A stretch of DNA of 64,000 bases from Myroides odoratimimus (GTDB taxonomy: Bacteria; Bacteroidota; Bacteroidia; Flavobacteriales; Flavobacteriaceae): positions 310,001 through 374,000 of the forward strand of contig NZ_BCMQ01000001.1 in the NCBI RefSeq assembly GCF_001485415.1, written 5' to 3'. Shown piece after piece: positions 9,262 through 16,361 of this stretch; positions within the stretch are counted from its first letter, which is position 1; the number at the start of each line of letters is the position of its first letter. The position numbers were made by a program, and so were the translations under genes. The notes beneath the pieces were generated by a model. It did no database searches, had not been told where the DNA came from, and saw only the letters and a list, made by a program, of their open reading frames with translations.

Positions 9262-9792
9262 ATGCGTAAAAAGGATTGTTTCTATTTAGGCAAAATCGCA
9301 AAGAAATTTAGCTTTAAAGGGGAGGTGCTTATTTATTTAGACACCGATGAACCTGAGTTATACGAAAACTTGGAATCAGTGTTCGTCGACTTCGACGGAC
9401 AACTGGTTCCTTTTTTTATGGAACAAGCTTCATTACATAAAAGCGATTTTTTAAGAGTTAAATTCGAGGAGTCTAACTCTGAAGAAGATGCTGACCGATT
9501 AGTCGGATCAGAGATATACCTACCACTGACGATGCTTCCTAAACTAGAAGGAAACAAATTCTACTACCACGAAATCACTGGTTTCGATGTAATAGATACT
9601 AACGAAGGTGAAATAGGTCAACTAAAAAGAGTAAACGATAGTAATTATCAACCTCTATTCGAGATAGACTTTAACGGAACCGAAATATTAGTTCCGATGA
9701 TAGATGAACTTATCCATAAAGTAGATCGTGAGAATAAGAAGTTATATCTTAATGTACCTGTTGGGTTATTAGATATTTATTTAGGTAGATAA
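9262..9792 (+). CDS. rimM: Ribosome maturation factor RimM
   Basis: A 176-aa 16S rRNA processing factor that binds S19 and helps 30S head assembly. The N-terminal domain shows LGKIAKKFSFKGEVLI, with the RimM G-x-x-G-E pattern, and the C-terminal PRC-barrel shows YYHEITGFDVID and LVPMIDELIHKVD. Length matches the family. It is 12 bp downstream of rpsP and ends 15 bp before its own terminator. In many flavobacteria an unrelated gene follows directly; here a nuclease-like gene sits in that position, flanked by terminator copies. Confidence 0.95.
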   Translation: MRKKDCFYLGKIAKKFSFKGEVLIYLDTDEPELYENLESVFVDFDGQLVPFFMEQASLHKSDFLRVKFEESNSEEDADRLVGSEIYLPLTMLPKLEGNKFYYHEITGFDVIDTNEGEIGQLKRVNDSNYQPLFEIDFNGTEILVPMIDELIHKVDRENKKLYLNVPVGLLDIYLGR

Positions 9793-9807
9793 TACATCAT
9801 ACAATAC

Positions 9808-9840
9808 AACCTCGAGACACTTGTTTCGAGGTTTTTTGTT
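9808..9840 (+). terminator. Intrinsic terminator of rpsP-rimM
   Basis: AACCTCGA (9808-9815) pairs with TCGAGGTT (9826-9833) around a 10-nt loop, followed by a T-rich run. The right half of this terminator is exactly repeated at 11048-11076. Confidence 0.85.
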
Positions 9841-9846
9841 TTTATA
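9818..9846. repeat. 29-bp direct repeat, left copy
   Basis: CACTTGTTTCGAGG followed by a T-rich tract through TTTATA is identical over 29 bp to 11048-11076. The repeat covers the loop, right arm and T-run of the rimM terminator. Together the copies bracket the nuclease-like gene; copy-to-copy distance is 1230 bp. Confidence 0.92.
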
Positions 9847-9893
9847 ATACTTCCAGAATTTCGTAGCTTTACTATCCATTTAAACTAAATACA

Positions 9894-11033
9894 ATGGTAC
9901 AAATAAAGAATCTACTTAGTCAAATAAGTATTATTGATAGGAAAAATACAGAGACTTTAGCCACTACAGGTGGGCTGTTTAATATGTTTGCCATTTGCGG
10001 TGTCAATCACTACGAAAATACACACTCTGCAATCATAGCAGAACTTTTGAATCCAAAAGGAAGTCATGGACTAAAACACAAACTATTAGATGCCTTCATT
10101 CAATCATTAGATCCTTACTTTAGTATTCCTAATTTCAATTCTGAGACAGCTAAAGTACATAGAGAATACTCTACACCCCAAGGACGTATTGATATATTTA
10201 TTGAAGATGACAATAATAATGCAATAATAATAGAGAATAAGATATATGCAGAAGATCAAGATAGACAATTAATCAGATATGACACTTATGCAAAAGACAC
10301 TAAACAAAATTACCAAATACTTTACCTTAGTCTCTATGGTGAAGATGCTTCTGAACAAAGTAGTGCAGGAGTAACCTATCTTCCTATCGCTCATGGTAAA
10401 GAAATCATAGATTGGTTAGAACAGTGTGTAACTATTGCATCTCGTTTCCCAATAGTAAGAGAGACTATTATTCAATACATAAATCACTTAAAACAACTAA
10501 CAGGACAAGATATGGATTCCAAAAATAAAGAAGAAATAGTAGCAGTACTATCAAAAATAGAGAATCTTAAAGCTGCGCAAGCTATAGCTCAAAACTATGT
10601 CGCAACTTTTGATTATTTGGCTGAAAAATACGTAAACCCATTAATGGAAGAATTTGCTAAAGAAAATGGATTGGAGTATGTTTATGAAGAAAGCAAAGAA
10701 GAGTATATGCGATTCTATTTTACAAATACAGAATGGAAAGGCAAATTTTGGATTGGTTTTACATTTGAAAGTAAAAAATATCATTATGGAATTGTTAATA
10801 ACCCAAAAACACATTTAATGTCAATAGAAAACAGAGCTATAATACATAAAAAATTAGAAGAGTCTAATGTAACAAACCGTAAAACTAGTGAATGGTGGCC
10901 TTTTTATGCTTATAACGAAAATCTTACTCTAGAAAATTGGCAAACAAACATTATAGAATCTACTACTTTTGTAGAAGACTGTAAGATTAAAATATTAACA
11001 CTTCTTAGAGCAATAGGGGATATAGAAATATAA
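9894..11033 (+). CDS. PD-(D/E)XK nuclease superfamily protein (PDDEXK_4-like)
   Basis: A 379-aa protein with a nuclease-like N-terminal half: an EnxHS motif (Glu41, His44, Ser45), then RID at 98-100 and IIIENK at 111-116, giving the Asp100...Glu114-x-Lys116 catalytic triad, followed by a Gln/Tyr motif (DRQLIRYDTYA). The C-terminal ~150 residues, with aromatic-rich segments, are not recognisable to me. The family (PF14281-like) is linked to restriction and defence-type genes. It stands alone as a single accessory gene between rimM and a kinase, bounded by 29-bp direct repeats, and is richer in A and T than its neighbours. DNA or RNA cleavage is inferred from motifs only. Confidence 0.8.
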   Translation: MVQIKNLLSQISIIDRKNTETLATTGGLFNMFAICGVNHYENTHSAIIAELLNPKGSHGLKHKLLDAFIQSLDPYFSIPNFNSETAKVHREYSTPQGRIDIFIEDDNNNAIIIENKIYAEDQDRQLIRYDTYAKDTKQNYQILYLSLYGEDASEQSSAGVTYLPIAHGKEIIDWLEQCVTIASRFPIVRETIIQYINHLKQLTGQDMDSKNKEEIVAVLSKIENLKAAQAIAQNYVATFDYLAEKYVNPLMEEFAKENGLEYVYEESKEEYMRFYFTNTEWKGKFWIGFTFESKKYHYGIVNNPKTHLMSIENRAIIHKKLEESNVTNRKTSEWWPFYAYNENLTLENWQTNIIESTTFVEDCKIKILTLLRAIGDIEI

Positions 11034-11047
11034 TGCATACCCCGCAG

Positions 11048-11076
11048 CACTTGTTTCGAGGTTTTTTGTTTTTATA
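11048..11076. repeat. 29-bp direct repeat, right copy
   Basis: Exact second copy of 9818-9846. Here the matching left arm of the hairpin is absent or degraded (ACCCCG in place of ACCTCG), so this copy is a half-terminator remnant rather than a working terminator. It begins 15 bp after the nuclease stop codon. Confidence 0.92.
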
Positions 11077-11086
11077 TTTGTCGATT

Positions 11087-11617
11087 ATGGTAGCACTACA
11101 TGACTTAGGTAATCGCATCTGCATCATTGGACTTAGCTCCTCTGGCAAGTCTACTCTAGCACAAGCTTTAGGGAAGAAACTGAATCTAAATATCCTGCAT
11201 TTAGATCAGATAGCACATATCCCTAATACAGACTGGACACCTCGTGACAAAGCGCTTATGACAGCTGATCATCAGGCATTCTTAACGGATCATACAGACT
11301 GGGTGATAGAAGGCAACTATAGCTTCTTAATGCCTGAGCGATTTAAAGAGGCTACCTGTATTATCTGGTTAGACTTCTCTCCTATCGGAGCACTGTATAG
11401 ATATATAAAGCGCAGTATCACGCATAGAGATACTCGCCCTGGCAACTTAGATGGTGCCAAGAGTCAATTCAGTATGAAAATGGTCAAGTATATCTTATTC
11501 GAAGCTCCTAAAAAAAGCCCTAAGTATGTAGATCTGATTAACAATAGCTCTGCTACCTTCATCCATATCAGAAGTTTTAAAGAACTAATGAAGTGGTATA
11601 GAGTGTGGGGATTGTAA
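11087..11617 (+). CDS. P-loop kinase, adenylate-kinase-like (topology-modulation family)
   Basis: A 176-aa P-loop NTPase with Walker A GLSSSGKST at residues 15-23, the LNLLHLDQ-type second motif (LNILHLDQIAH) and WVIEGNYS, the pattern of the FlaR/topology-modulation and adenylate-kinase-related family. An Arg-rich lid (RYIKRSITHRDTR) follows. Substrate unknown. I start at MVALHD; the open frame continues upstream to 11033 but that stretch reads through the 29-bp repeat. The gene was probably the original neighbour of rimM before the nuclease gene arrived. Confidence 0.82.
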   Translation: MVALHDLGNRICIIGLSSSGKSTLAQALGKKLNLNILHLDQIAHIPNTDWTPRDKALMTADHQAFLTDHTDWVIEGNYSFLMPERFKEATCIIWLDFSPIGALYRYIKRSITHRDTRPGNLDGAKSQFSMKMVKYILFEAPKKSPKYVDLINNSSATFIHIRSFKELMKWYRVWGL

Positions 11618-11898
11618 ATAGTCTATTCTGATAGTTATTAAATTGATTTAAAATTCATTTATACCCTTTACAATACCTATATCTTACTTTTCACATCATC
11701 TCTTTATTCTTTCCAAGGTTCTTTCAAGCCTCTACCTCCCCTTTGGGTTGTTCCTTAACTATAAATTACGCTTAATTAGTTTAAAAAATATATTCTAATT
11801 TTTTATCAACAGCACAAATAAAAGACCTCAAAACATAATTAATAATCTGTAGATAAGTTAAATAAAAGAATTATATTAGATTCATAAAAACCACAATT

Positions 11899-12654
11899 AT
11901 GAAAAAGTATCTATTCTTATTATTGATTATGACCTCTTCTTTTGCTCAGAATACCTCTGAAGTAGAAGTGATGAGATACAGTTATAAAACGAGTATTGCC
12001 AATGGGTCTAAGAAGCTTGTCCGTGATGGTAATGCTATACTTGATATAAAAGATAAAGAATCTAGATTTACAGATCTGATGAACTATAGTTTTATAACCT
12101 CTCAAAAAACAGACAACCCTGAGAAGGGGAATCAAGGAACCTTTAAATGGACTGTATATGCTGATGGAACTACTACTTCGTTCTATGATAAGATAGGGTT
12201 AGACCTTAGCTATTATGAAGAAGATAAGAATAGTATAAAGTGGACTATACTTCCAGAGGTTAAAGACTGGAATAACTATAAGGTACAAGAAGCAACTGCT
12301 ACTTATGGTGGTAGAGCATGGACAGTACTATTCACCCAAGATATACCTGTACAGAGCGGCCCTTATAAATTCATTAATCTACCTGGCTTCGTAGTGAAGG
12401 CTTGGGATAGTGAGAATCACTTTGTTTTTGAACTACTTGACAGTCAGAAAGTATCTACTTCATGGGATATTGTCGCTGATGATAAGTATGCAAAATATTC
12501 TAAAGACCAAACGAATAAAGCACGCAAAGTAGCGGCTAGTAAAACGTATGCTCAACTATTAGAAGAAAAAGGTACTGTTCTGGACAAAGTTACTGCTGAA
12601 TATTTCAATAGAAAAGTAGGTGATAGTGAGAACCCAATTGAACGTGATTTTTAA
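11899..12654 (+). CDS. GLPGLI family protein
   Basis: A 251-aa secreted protein with an N-terminal signal peptide (MKKYLFLLLIMTSSFAQ). Near residues 154-170 it has GPYKFINLPGFVVKAWD, a clear variant of the GPYKFxGLPGLI motif that names the family (TIGR01200-like). These proteins are common in multiple copies in Bacteroidota, and their function is not established. The gene is monocistronic, preceded by 281 bp with no recognisable feature. Family assignment is firm, role unknown. Confidence 0.87.
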   Translation: MKKYLFLLLIMTSSFAQNTSEVEVMRYSYKTSIANGSKKLVRDGNAILDIKDKESRFTDLMNYSFITSQKTDNPEKGNQGTFKWTVYADGTTTSFYDKIGLDLSYYEEDKNSIKWTILPEVKDWNNYKVQEATATYGGRAWTVLFTQDIPVQSGPYKFINLPGFVVKAWDSENHFVFELLDSQKVSTSWDIVADDKYAKYSKDQTNKARKVAASKTYAQLLEEKGTVLDKVTAEYFNRKVGDSENPIERDF

Positions 12655-12721
12655 CTTAAGTCTTTTATTCTCACTTACACTTCTGTACAGCTATACATTA
12701 GGTCGCTAAACCTCCTTTTTG

Positions 12722-12729
12722 TACTTTTG
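12722..12729 (+). promoter_or_regulatory. -7 element upstream of trmN6
   Basis: TACTTTTG matches TAnnTTTG 18 bp before the start codon, implying a very short 5' UTR. No convincing -33 TTG was found. Confidence 0.45.
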
Positions 12730-12746
12730 CAAAAAGACTAAGCAAG

Positions 12747-13454
12747 ATGTTTCAATTTAAACAGTTTACGATACAGCAGGATAAATGTGCGATGAAGGTA
12801 GGTACGGATGGAGTACTATTAGGAGCATGGACACCGATAGACAATAATCCTTACAATGTGTTAGACATAGGATCAGGCACAGGACTATTAGCCTTAATGA
12901 TGGCGCAGCGCACAGGTGCAGAGCAGATAGATGGAGTAGAAATAGACGAAAACGCACATGAGCAAGCTGTAGAGAACTTTGAGAACAGCCCTTGGGGTGA
13001 TAGACTATTCTGTTACCATGCCGATTTAGAGACCTTCGCTAATGAGATGGAAGAAGAATATGATCTAATTATCTCTAATCCTCCCTTCTATAGTGAAGAT
13101 TATCACACGAATGATAAGCAGAGAGATACTGCTCGTTTTCAGGATGCGATGCCTTTTGATTTATTAATTGAGGCGGTAGAATATTTCTTGTCTGAGAAAG
13201 GAGTGTTTAGTGTAATTATTCCAGCCAAAGAAGAAGAGACACTGATGCGATTAGCAGCCGAGTTTGGTATCTATCCATTCAAGGTAACTCGCGTTCGAGG
13301 GAACGAACAAGCTGAAATTAAACGTAGCTTAATTGCTTTTTCACGTCAATTAGTGGAGAAAATCCCCTTAGATGAGCTAACTATCGAAGTAGAGAGACAT
13401 CAGTACACCCCAGCATTTGAGACACTTGTGAGAGATTTTTATTTAAAATTATAA
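12747..13454 (+). CDS. trmN6: tRNA1(Val) (adenine(37)-N6)-methyltransferase
   Basis: A 235-aa SAM-dependent methyltransferase (YfiC/TrmN6) that makes m6A37 in tRNA-Val. The N-terminus FQFKQFTIQQDKCAMKVGTD is the family hallmark. Motif I is DIGSGTGLLALMMAQR, and the catalytic NPPFY (ISNPPFYSEDYH) identifies an N6-adenine enzyme. Length matches the family. It ends only 75 bp before the first methionine leader peptide; I see no terminator of its own in that gap, so some readthrough into the leader is conceivable. Confidence 0.93.
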   Translation: MFQFKQFTIQQDKCAMKVGTDGVLLGAWTPIDNNPYNVLDIGSGTGLLALMMAQRTGAEQIDGVEIDENAHEQAVENFENSPWGDRLFCYHADLETFANEMEEEYDLIISNPPFYSEDYHTNDKQRDTARFQDAMPFDLLIEAVEYFLSEKGVFSVIIPAKEEETLMRLAAEFGIYPFKVTRVRGNEQAEIKRSLIAFSRQLVEKIPLDELTIEVERHQYTPAFETLVRDFYLKL

Positions 13455-13470
13455 AAAAAGTTACTTTTAT

Positions 13471-13503
13471 TTTGTTTATTCCAAAATAAATTAATGATAT
13501 TTG
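13471..13503 (+). promoter_or_regulatory. Candidate promoter of the methionine locus leader
   Basis: TTTG at 13471-13474 and GATATTTG at 13496-13503 (one mismatch to TAnnTTTG) are separated by 21 bp, fitting the Bacteroidota -33/-7 arrangement. The start site would be near 13509, about 20 nt ahead of the first leader ORF. Confidence 0.45.
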
Positions 13504-13528
13504 TACCAACGAAAACAAAGAAGAAAAA

Positions 13529-13600
13529 ATGAATACAGTTTATACAATGATGATGACAATGATGATGTGGAGAAATCCGCGGGGCTTGTTATTTGCATAA
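13529..13600 (+). CDS. Met/Thr-rich leader peptide 1 of the methionine locus
   Basis: A 23-codon ORF with ATG start and TAA stop. Residues 6-13 read TMMMTMMM; in all there are seven Met and three Thr in the first 13 residues, then WRNPRGLLFA. All Met codons are ATG by necessity, so the run forms a charging sensor for tRNA-Met. Codons 18-20 (CGG GGC TTG) contain GGGGCTT (13581-13587), complementary to the 5' arm of the terminator at 13625. The last Met codon ends 13 nt before this segment and the stop begins 10 nt after it. This is a classic attenuator layout. Upstream purine tracts may aid initiation. Translation is inferred, not shown. Confidence 0.85.
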   Translation: MNTVYTMMMTMMMWRNPRGLLFA

Positions 13601-13624
13601 ACTTAAATTCTAAATAACATATAT

Positions 13625-13656
13625 AAAGCCCTTGCAATAGCGAGGGCTTTTTTTTT
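13625..13656 (+). terminator. Attenuator terminator 1
   Basis: Eleven-bp stem, AAAGCCCTTGC (13625-13635) with GCGAGGGCTTT (13640-13650), one G-U pair, AATA loop, followed by nine T. Its 5' arm can instead pair with GGGGCTT inside leader ORF 1, which would prevent termination. Confidence 0.92.
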
Positions 13657-13698
13657 ACACCAAACCAAACAGTATATAATTAGATAAATATAAATACC

Positions 13699-13791
13699 AT
13701 GATTTTCAATACTAACACAATGATGATGGCAATGATGATGATGAACATGATGATGTTCACGACGCCCTATTGCCTAAAGTCAACGAGTTAG
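13699..13791 (+). CDS. Met-rich leader peptide 2 of the methionine locus
   Basis: A 30-codon ORF with ATG start and TAG stop. Residues 8-19 read MMMAMMMMNMMM; eleven of 30 residues are Met and five are Thr (two at 21-22). Codons 25-27 contain GCCTAAAG (13772-13779), which pairs with CTTTTGGC (13829-13836) in the following terminator with one T-T mismatch. The last Met codon ends 16 nt before this segment and the stop begins 9 nt after it, almost the same geometry as leader 1. The peptide sequence outside the Met run is unrelated to leader 1, so the two are not a recent duplication. Translation is inferred. Confidence 0.85.
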   Translation: MIFNTNTMMMAMMMMNMMMFTTPYCLKSTS

Positions 13792-13823
13792 TTATAATCT
13801 AAACAAAGAGATTAAAATACTTG

Positions 13824-13857
13824 AAGTCCTTTTGGCAATGCCGAAAGGACTTTTTTT
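13824..13857 (+). terminator. Attenuator terminator 2
   Basis: Thirteen-bp stem, AAGTCCTTTTGGC (13824-13836) with GCCGAAAGGACTT (13840-13852), one G-U pair, AAT loop and a seven-T tract. It lies 72 bp before the metY start. Confidence 0.92.
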
Positions 13858-13929
13858 ATGCCCTTTACTCAGCAGGGTTAAGTATTGAGAAAACAAAAAA
13901 AGTAACTAAAACATTAAAAAAATATAACC

Positions 13930-15204
13930 ATGAGCAATCTAAATTTTTCAACACAAGCATTACACGCAGGACACAATGTACAATCTACAGCAGGAACAAG
14001 AGCTGTGCCTATCTATCAGACATCATCGTATGTATTCGAAAATGCTGATCATGCGGCAGGAGCTTTTAACCTGTCTATCCCAGCGTACATCTATACAAGA
14101 TTAAACAACCCTACTAACGATATCTTAGAACAACGCCTAGCTGCACTTGAGGGAGGTATCGGAGCAGTAGTAACAGCATCAGGAGCATCTGCTATCTCTA
14201 CAACGTTCTTAACATTATTAAAAGCAGGAGACCACATCGTATCATCTAATAGCTTATACGGAGGGACTTATAACTTATTTAATGTTACTCTTCCAAGATT
14301 CGGTATCAACACCACTTTCGTAGATCCATCTGATGTAGAGAACTTCAGAACAAATATTCAAGAGAACACAAAAGCAATATTCGTAGAGAGTTTAGGTAAT
14401 CCTAAGTTAGACATCATTAACCTAAAAGCAGTAGCTAAGATTGCACAGGAGTTTAAAATACCTTTCATCGTAGATAACACTGTTGCTTCCCCTGCTCTAC
14501 TTAATCCGATCGAATATGGAGCTAATATCGTAGTACACTCGCTGACTAAGTATATCACAGGTAATGGTACTTCTCTAGGTGGAGCGATTATCGATGCAGG
14601 GACATTTGATTGGTCAAGTGGTAGATTCCCAGAGTTCACAGAACCTTCTCCAGGATACCACGGACTAATATATCACCAAGCGTTAGGTAATGCCGCTTTC
14701 ATTGCCAAAATCAGAGTAGAAGGATTAAGAGATTTAGGTGCAGCACTTAGCCCATTCAATGCTTTCCAAATCATCCAAGGATTAGAAACATTGCCTATCC
14801 GTATCCAAAAGCACAGTGAGAATGCTCTTGCATTAGCAGAGTGGTTAGAGAAACAAGATGCTGTAGCATGGGTAAACTATCCTGGTCTGAAGTCAAGCCC
14901 TTACCACGACTTAGCAAAAGAGTACTTGCCTAAAGGACAAAGTGGAGTGGTAACATTCGGATTGAAAAAAGGATTTGAAGCAGCGAAGACAGTAGCGAAC
15001 GAGACAAAACTATTCTCACTACTTGCCAATATCGGAGATACTAAGTCCTTAATCATCCACCCTGCTTCTACTACACATCAACAATTAAGTGTGGCTGAAC
15101 AGAAAGCAACTGGGGTAGCACCTGACTTAATCAGACTGTCAGTAGGAATAGAAAACATTGAAGATTTAAAAGCTGATTTAGCTAACGTATTTAAAACATT
15201 ATAA
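13930..15204 (+). CDS. metY: O-acetylhomoserine sulfhydrylase (Cys/Met metabolism PLP enzyme)
   Basis: A 424-aa PLP enzyme of the Cys/Met metabolism family that converts O-acetylhomoserine and sulfide to homocysteine. FSTQALHAGHNVQST and VPIYQTSSYVFENADHAAGAF are typical of MetY; the PLP-binding lysine is in VVHSLTKYITGNG, and the LNNPTND and SNSLYGGTYNLF motifs are present. MetY proteins (about 425 aa) are longer than MetB/MetC, which fits. It is the first structural gene behind the double attenuator and is followed after one base by another PLP enzyme of the same family. Confidence 0.93.
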   Translation: MSNLNFSTQALHAGHNVQSTAGTRAVPIYQTSSYVFENADHAAGAFNLSIPAYIYTRLNNPTNDILEQRLAALEGGIGAVVTASGASAISTTFLTLLKAGDHIVSSNSLYGGTYNLFNVTLPRFGINTTFVDPSDVENFRTNIQENTKAIFVESLGNPKLDIINLKAVAKIAQEFKIPFIVDNTVASPALLNPIEYGANIVVHSLTKYITGNGTSLGGAIIDAGTFDWSSGRFPEFTEPSPGYHGLIYHQALGNAAFIAKIRVEGLRDLGAALSPFNAFQIIQGLETLPIRIQKHSENALALAEWLEKQDAVAWVNYPGLKSSPYHDLAKEYLPKGQSGVVTFGLKKGFEAAKTVANETKLFSLLANIGDTKSLIIHPASTTHQQLSVAEQKATGVAPDLIRLSVGIENIEDLKADLANVFKTL

Positions 15205-15205
15205 G

Positions 15206-16345
15206 ATGAGTACCCAAACAGATATACTAAAACATATTCCGATAGACCCACACACAGGAGCCATCGCCGTACCGATCTATCAGACTACGACATTCGCTCA
15301 AGAAGCACCAGGAGTAAACAAAGGATTTGACTACACACGTACCAATAATCCTACTCGTCAAGCCCTTGAAGAATTAGTTGCTTCTTTAGAGAACGGTGCA
15401 AAGGGTTTTGCTTTTGGAAGTGGACTTGCCGCAATAGATGCTGTATTTAAAACACTGAGTCAAGGAGATGAAGTAATCGCAGTAGCTAATATATACGGTG
15501 GCACCTATAGGTTATTGAATGAGGTGTATGCAAAGTTTGGGATCAAGACTCATTATGTAGATACAACAGTAGCCGCTAATGTAGAGAAAGCAATCAATGA
15601 CAAAACAAAATTGATATGGATAGAAAGTCCTACTAACCCTACACTGCGTATATCAGATATACAAGCTATCACGAGTATCGCTAAGCAACATAACGTATGG
15701 GTATGCGTAGATAACACCTTCGCTACCCCGATAGCGCAAAAGCCGTTAGACTTAGGAGCTGATATCGTGGTACACAGTGCTACAAAGTATATAGCAGGGC
15801 ATTCTGATGTAGTAGCAGGATTAGTAATAACCAAAACAGAAGAAATCGGAAAGGTCATTAAGTTCCACCAAAACTCAACAGGAGCTATACTAAGTCCCTT
15901 CGATAGCTTCTTAACCATCAGGGGTATTGAAACACTCTTGTTGAGATATAAAGGTTACTCTGAGAATGCTGTCCAGATTGCAGAATACCTCAGCACGCAT
16001 CCGAAGATAGACAAGATATATTATCCAGGATTAAAAAGTCATGAAGGGCATGAACTTGCTAAGAAGCAACAAAAGTATTTCGGGGGAGTCATCAGCTTTG
16101 ATCTAAAAGAGAATACAAGAGAAGCTGCCTTACAAGTCATACAGAATTTAAAGCTCTTTACCCTAACAGAAGGTTTAGGAGGTATAAAGAGCTTGAGCAA
16201 TTATCCCTTTGAGATGTCTCATGGCTCCGTACCTAAAGAGACTAAAATACAAGCTGGGATAACAGAAAGTCTAATACGACTATCTATAGGATTAGAAGAA
16301 ACAGAAGATTTAATAGAAGATATCAAACAAGCATTAGCACAATAA
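15206..16345 (+). CDS. Cystathionine gamma-synthase / beta-lyase type PLP enzyme
   Basis: A 379-aa trans-sulfuration enzyme. It has the YTRTNNPTR substrate-loop motif, NIYGGTYRLLNEV, and the PLP lysine in VVHSATKYIAGHSD, the sequence found in MetB and MetC types. Length fits both. I cannot separate cystathionine gamma-synthase (MetB) from beta-lyase (MetC) or methionine gamma-lyase by eye; in this locus it offers a cystathionine route to homocysteine parallel to direct sulfhydrylation by MetY. It begins one base after the metY stop, so the two are translationally linked. Confidence 0.88.
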   Translation: MSTQTDILKHIPIDPHTGAIAVPIYQTTTFAQEAPGVNKGFDYTRTNNPTRQALEELVASLENGAKGFAFGSGLAAIDAVFKTLSQGDEVIAVANIYGGTYRLLNEVYAKFGIKTHYVDTTVAANVEKAINDKTKLIWIESPTNPTLRISDIQAITSIAKQHNVWVCVDNTFATPIAQKPLDLGADIVVHSATKYIAGHSDVVAGLVITKTEEIGKVIKFHQNSTGAILSPFDSFLTIRGIETLLLRYKGYSENAVQIAEYLSTHPKIDKIYYPGLKSHEGHELAKKQQKYFGGVISFDLKENTREAALQVIQNLKLFTLTEGLGGIKSLSNYPFEMSHGSVPKETKIQAGITESLIRLSIGLEETEDLIEDIKQALAQ

Positions 16346-16361
16346 ATAACAATAGAATACC

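Noticed and set aside
9818..11076. Insertion sequence flanked by target-site duplication
   Set aside because: There are no terminal inverted repeats or transposase, and a 29-bp duplication is far longer than usual IS target duplications; a terminator-copying insertion fits better.
13455..13929. SAM riboswitch upstream of the methionine operon
   Set aside because: I saw no SAM-I, SAM-II or SAM/SAH core motifs; the hairpins here are plain terminators explained by the leader ORFs.
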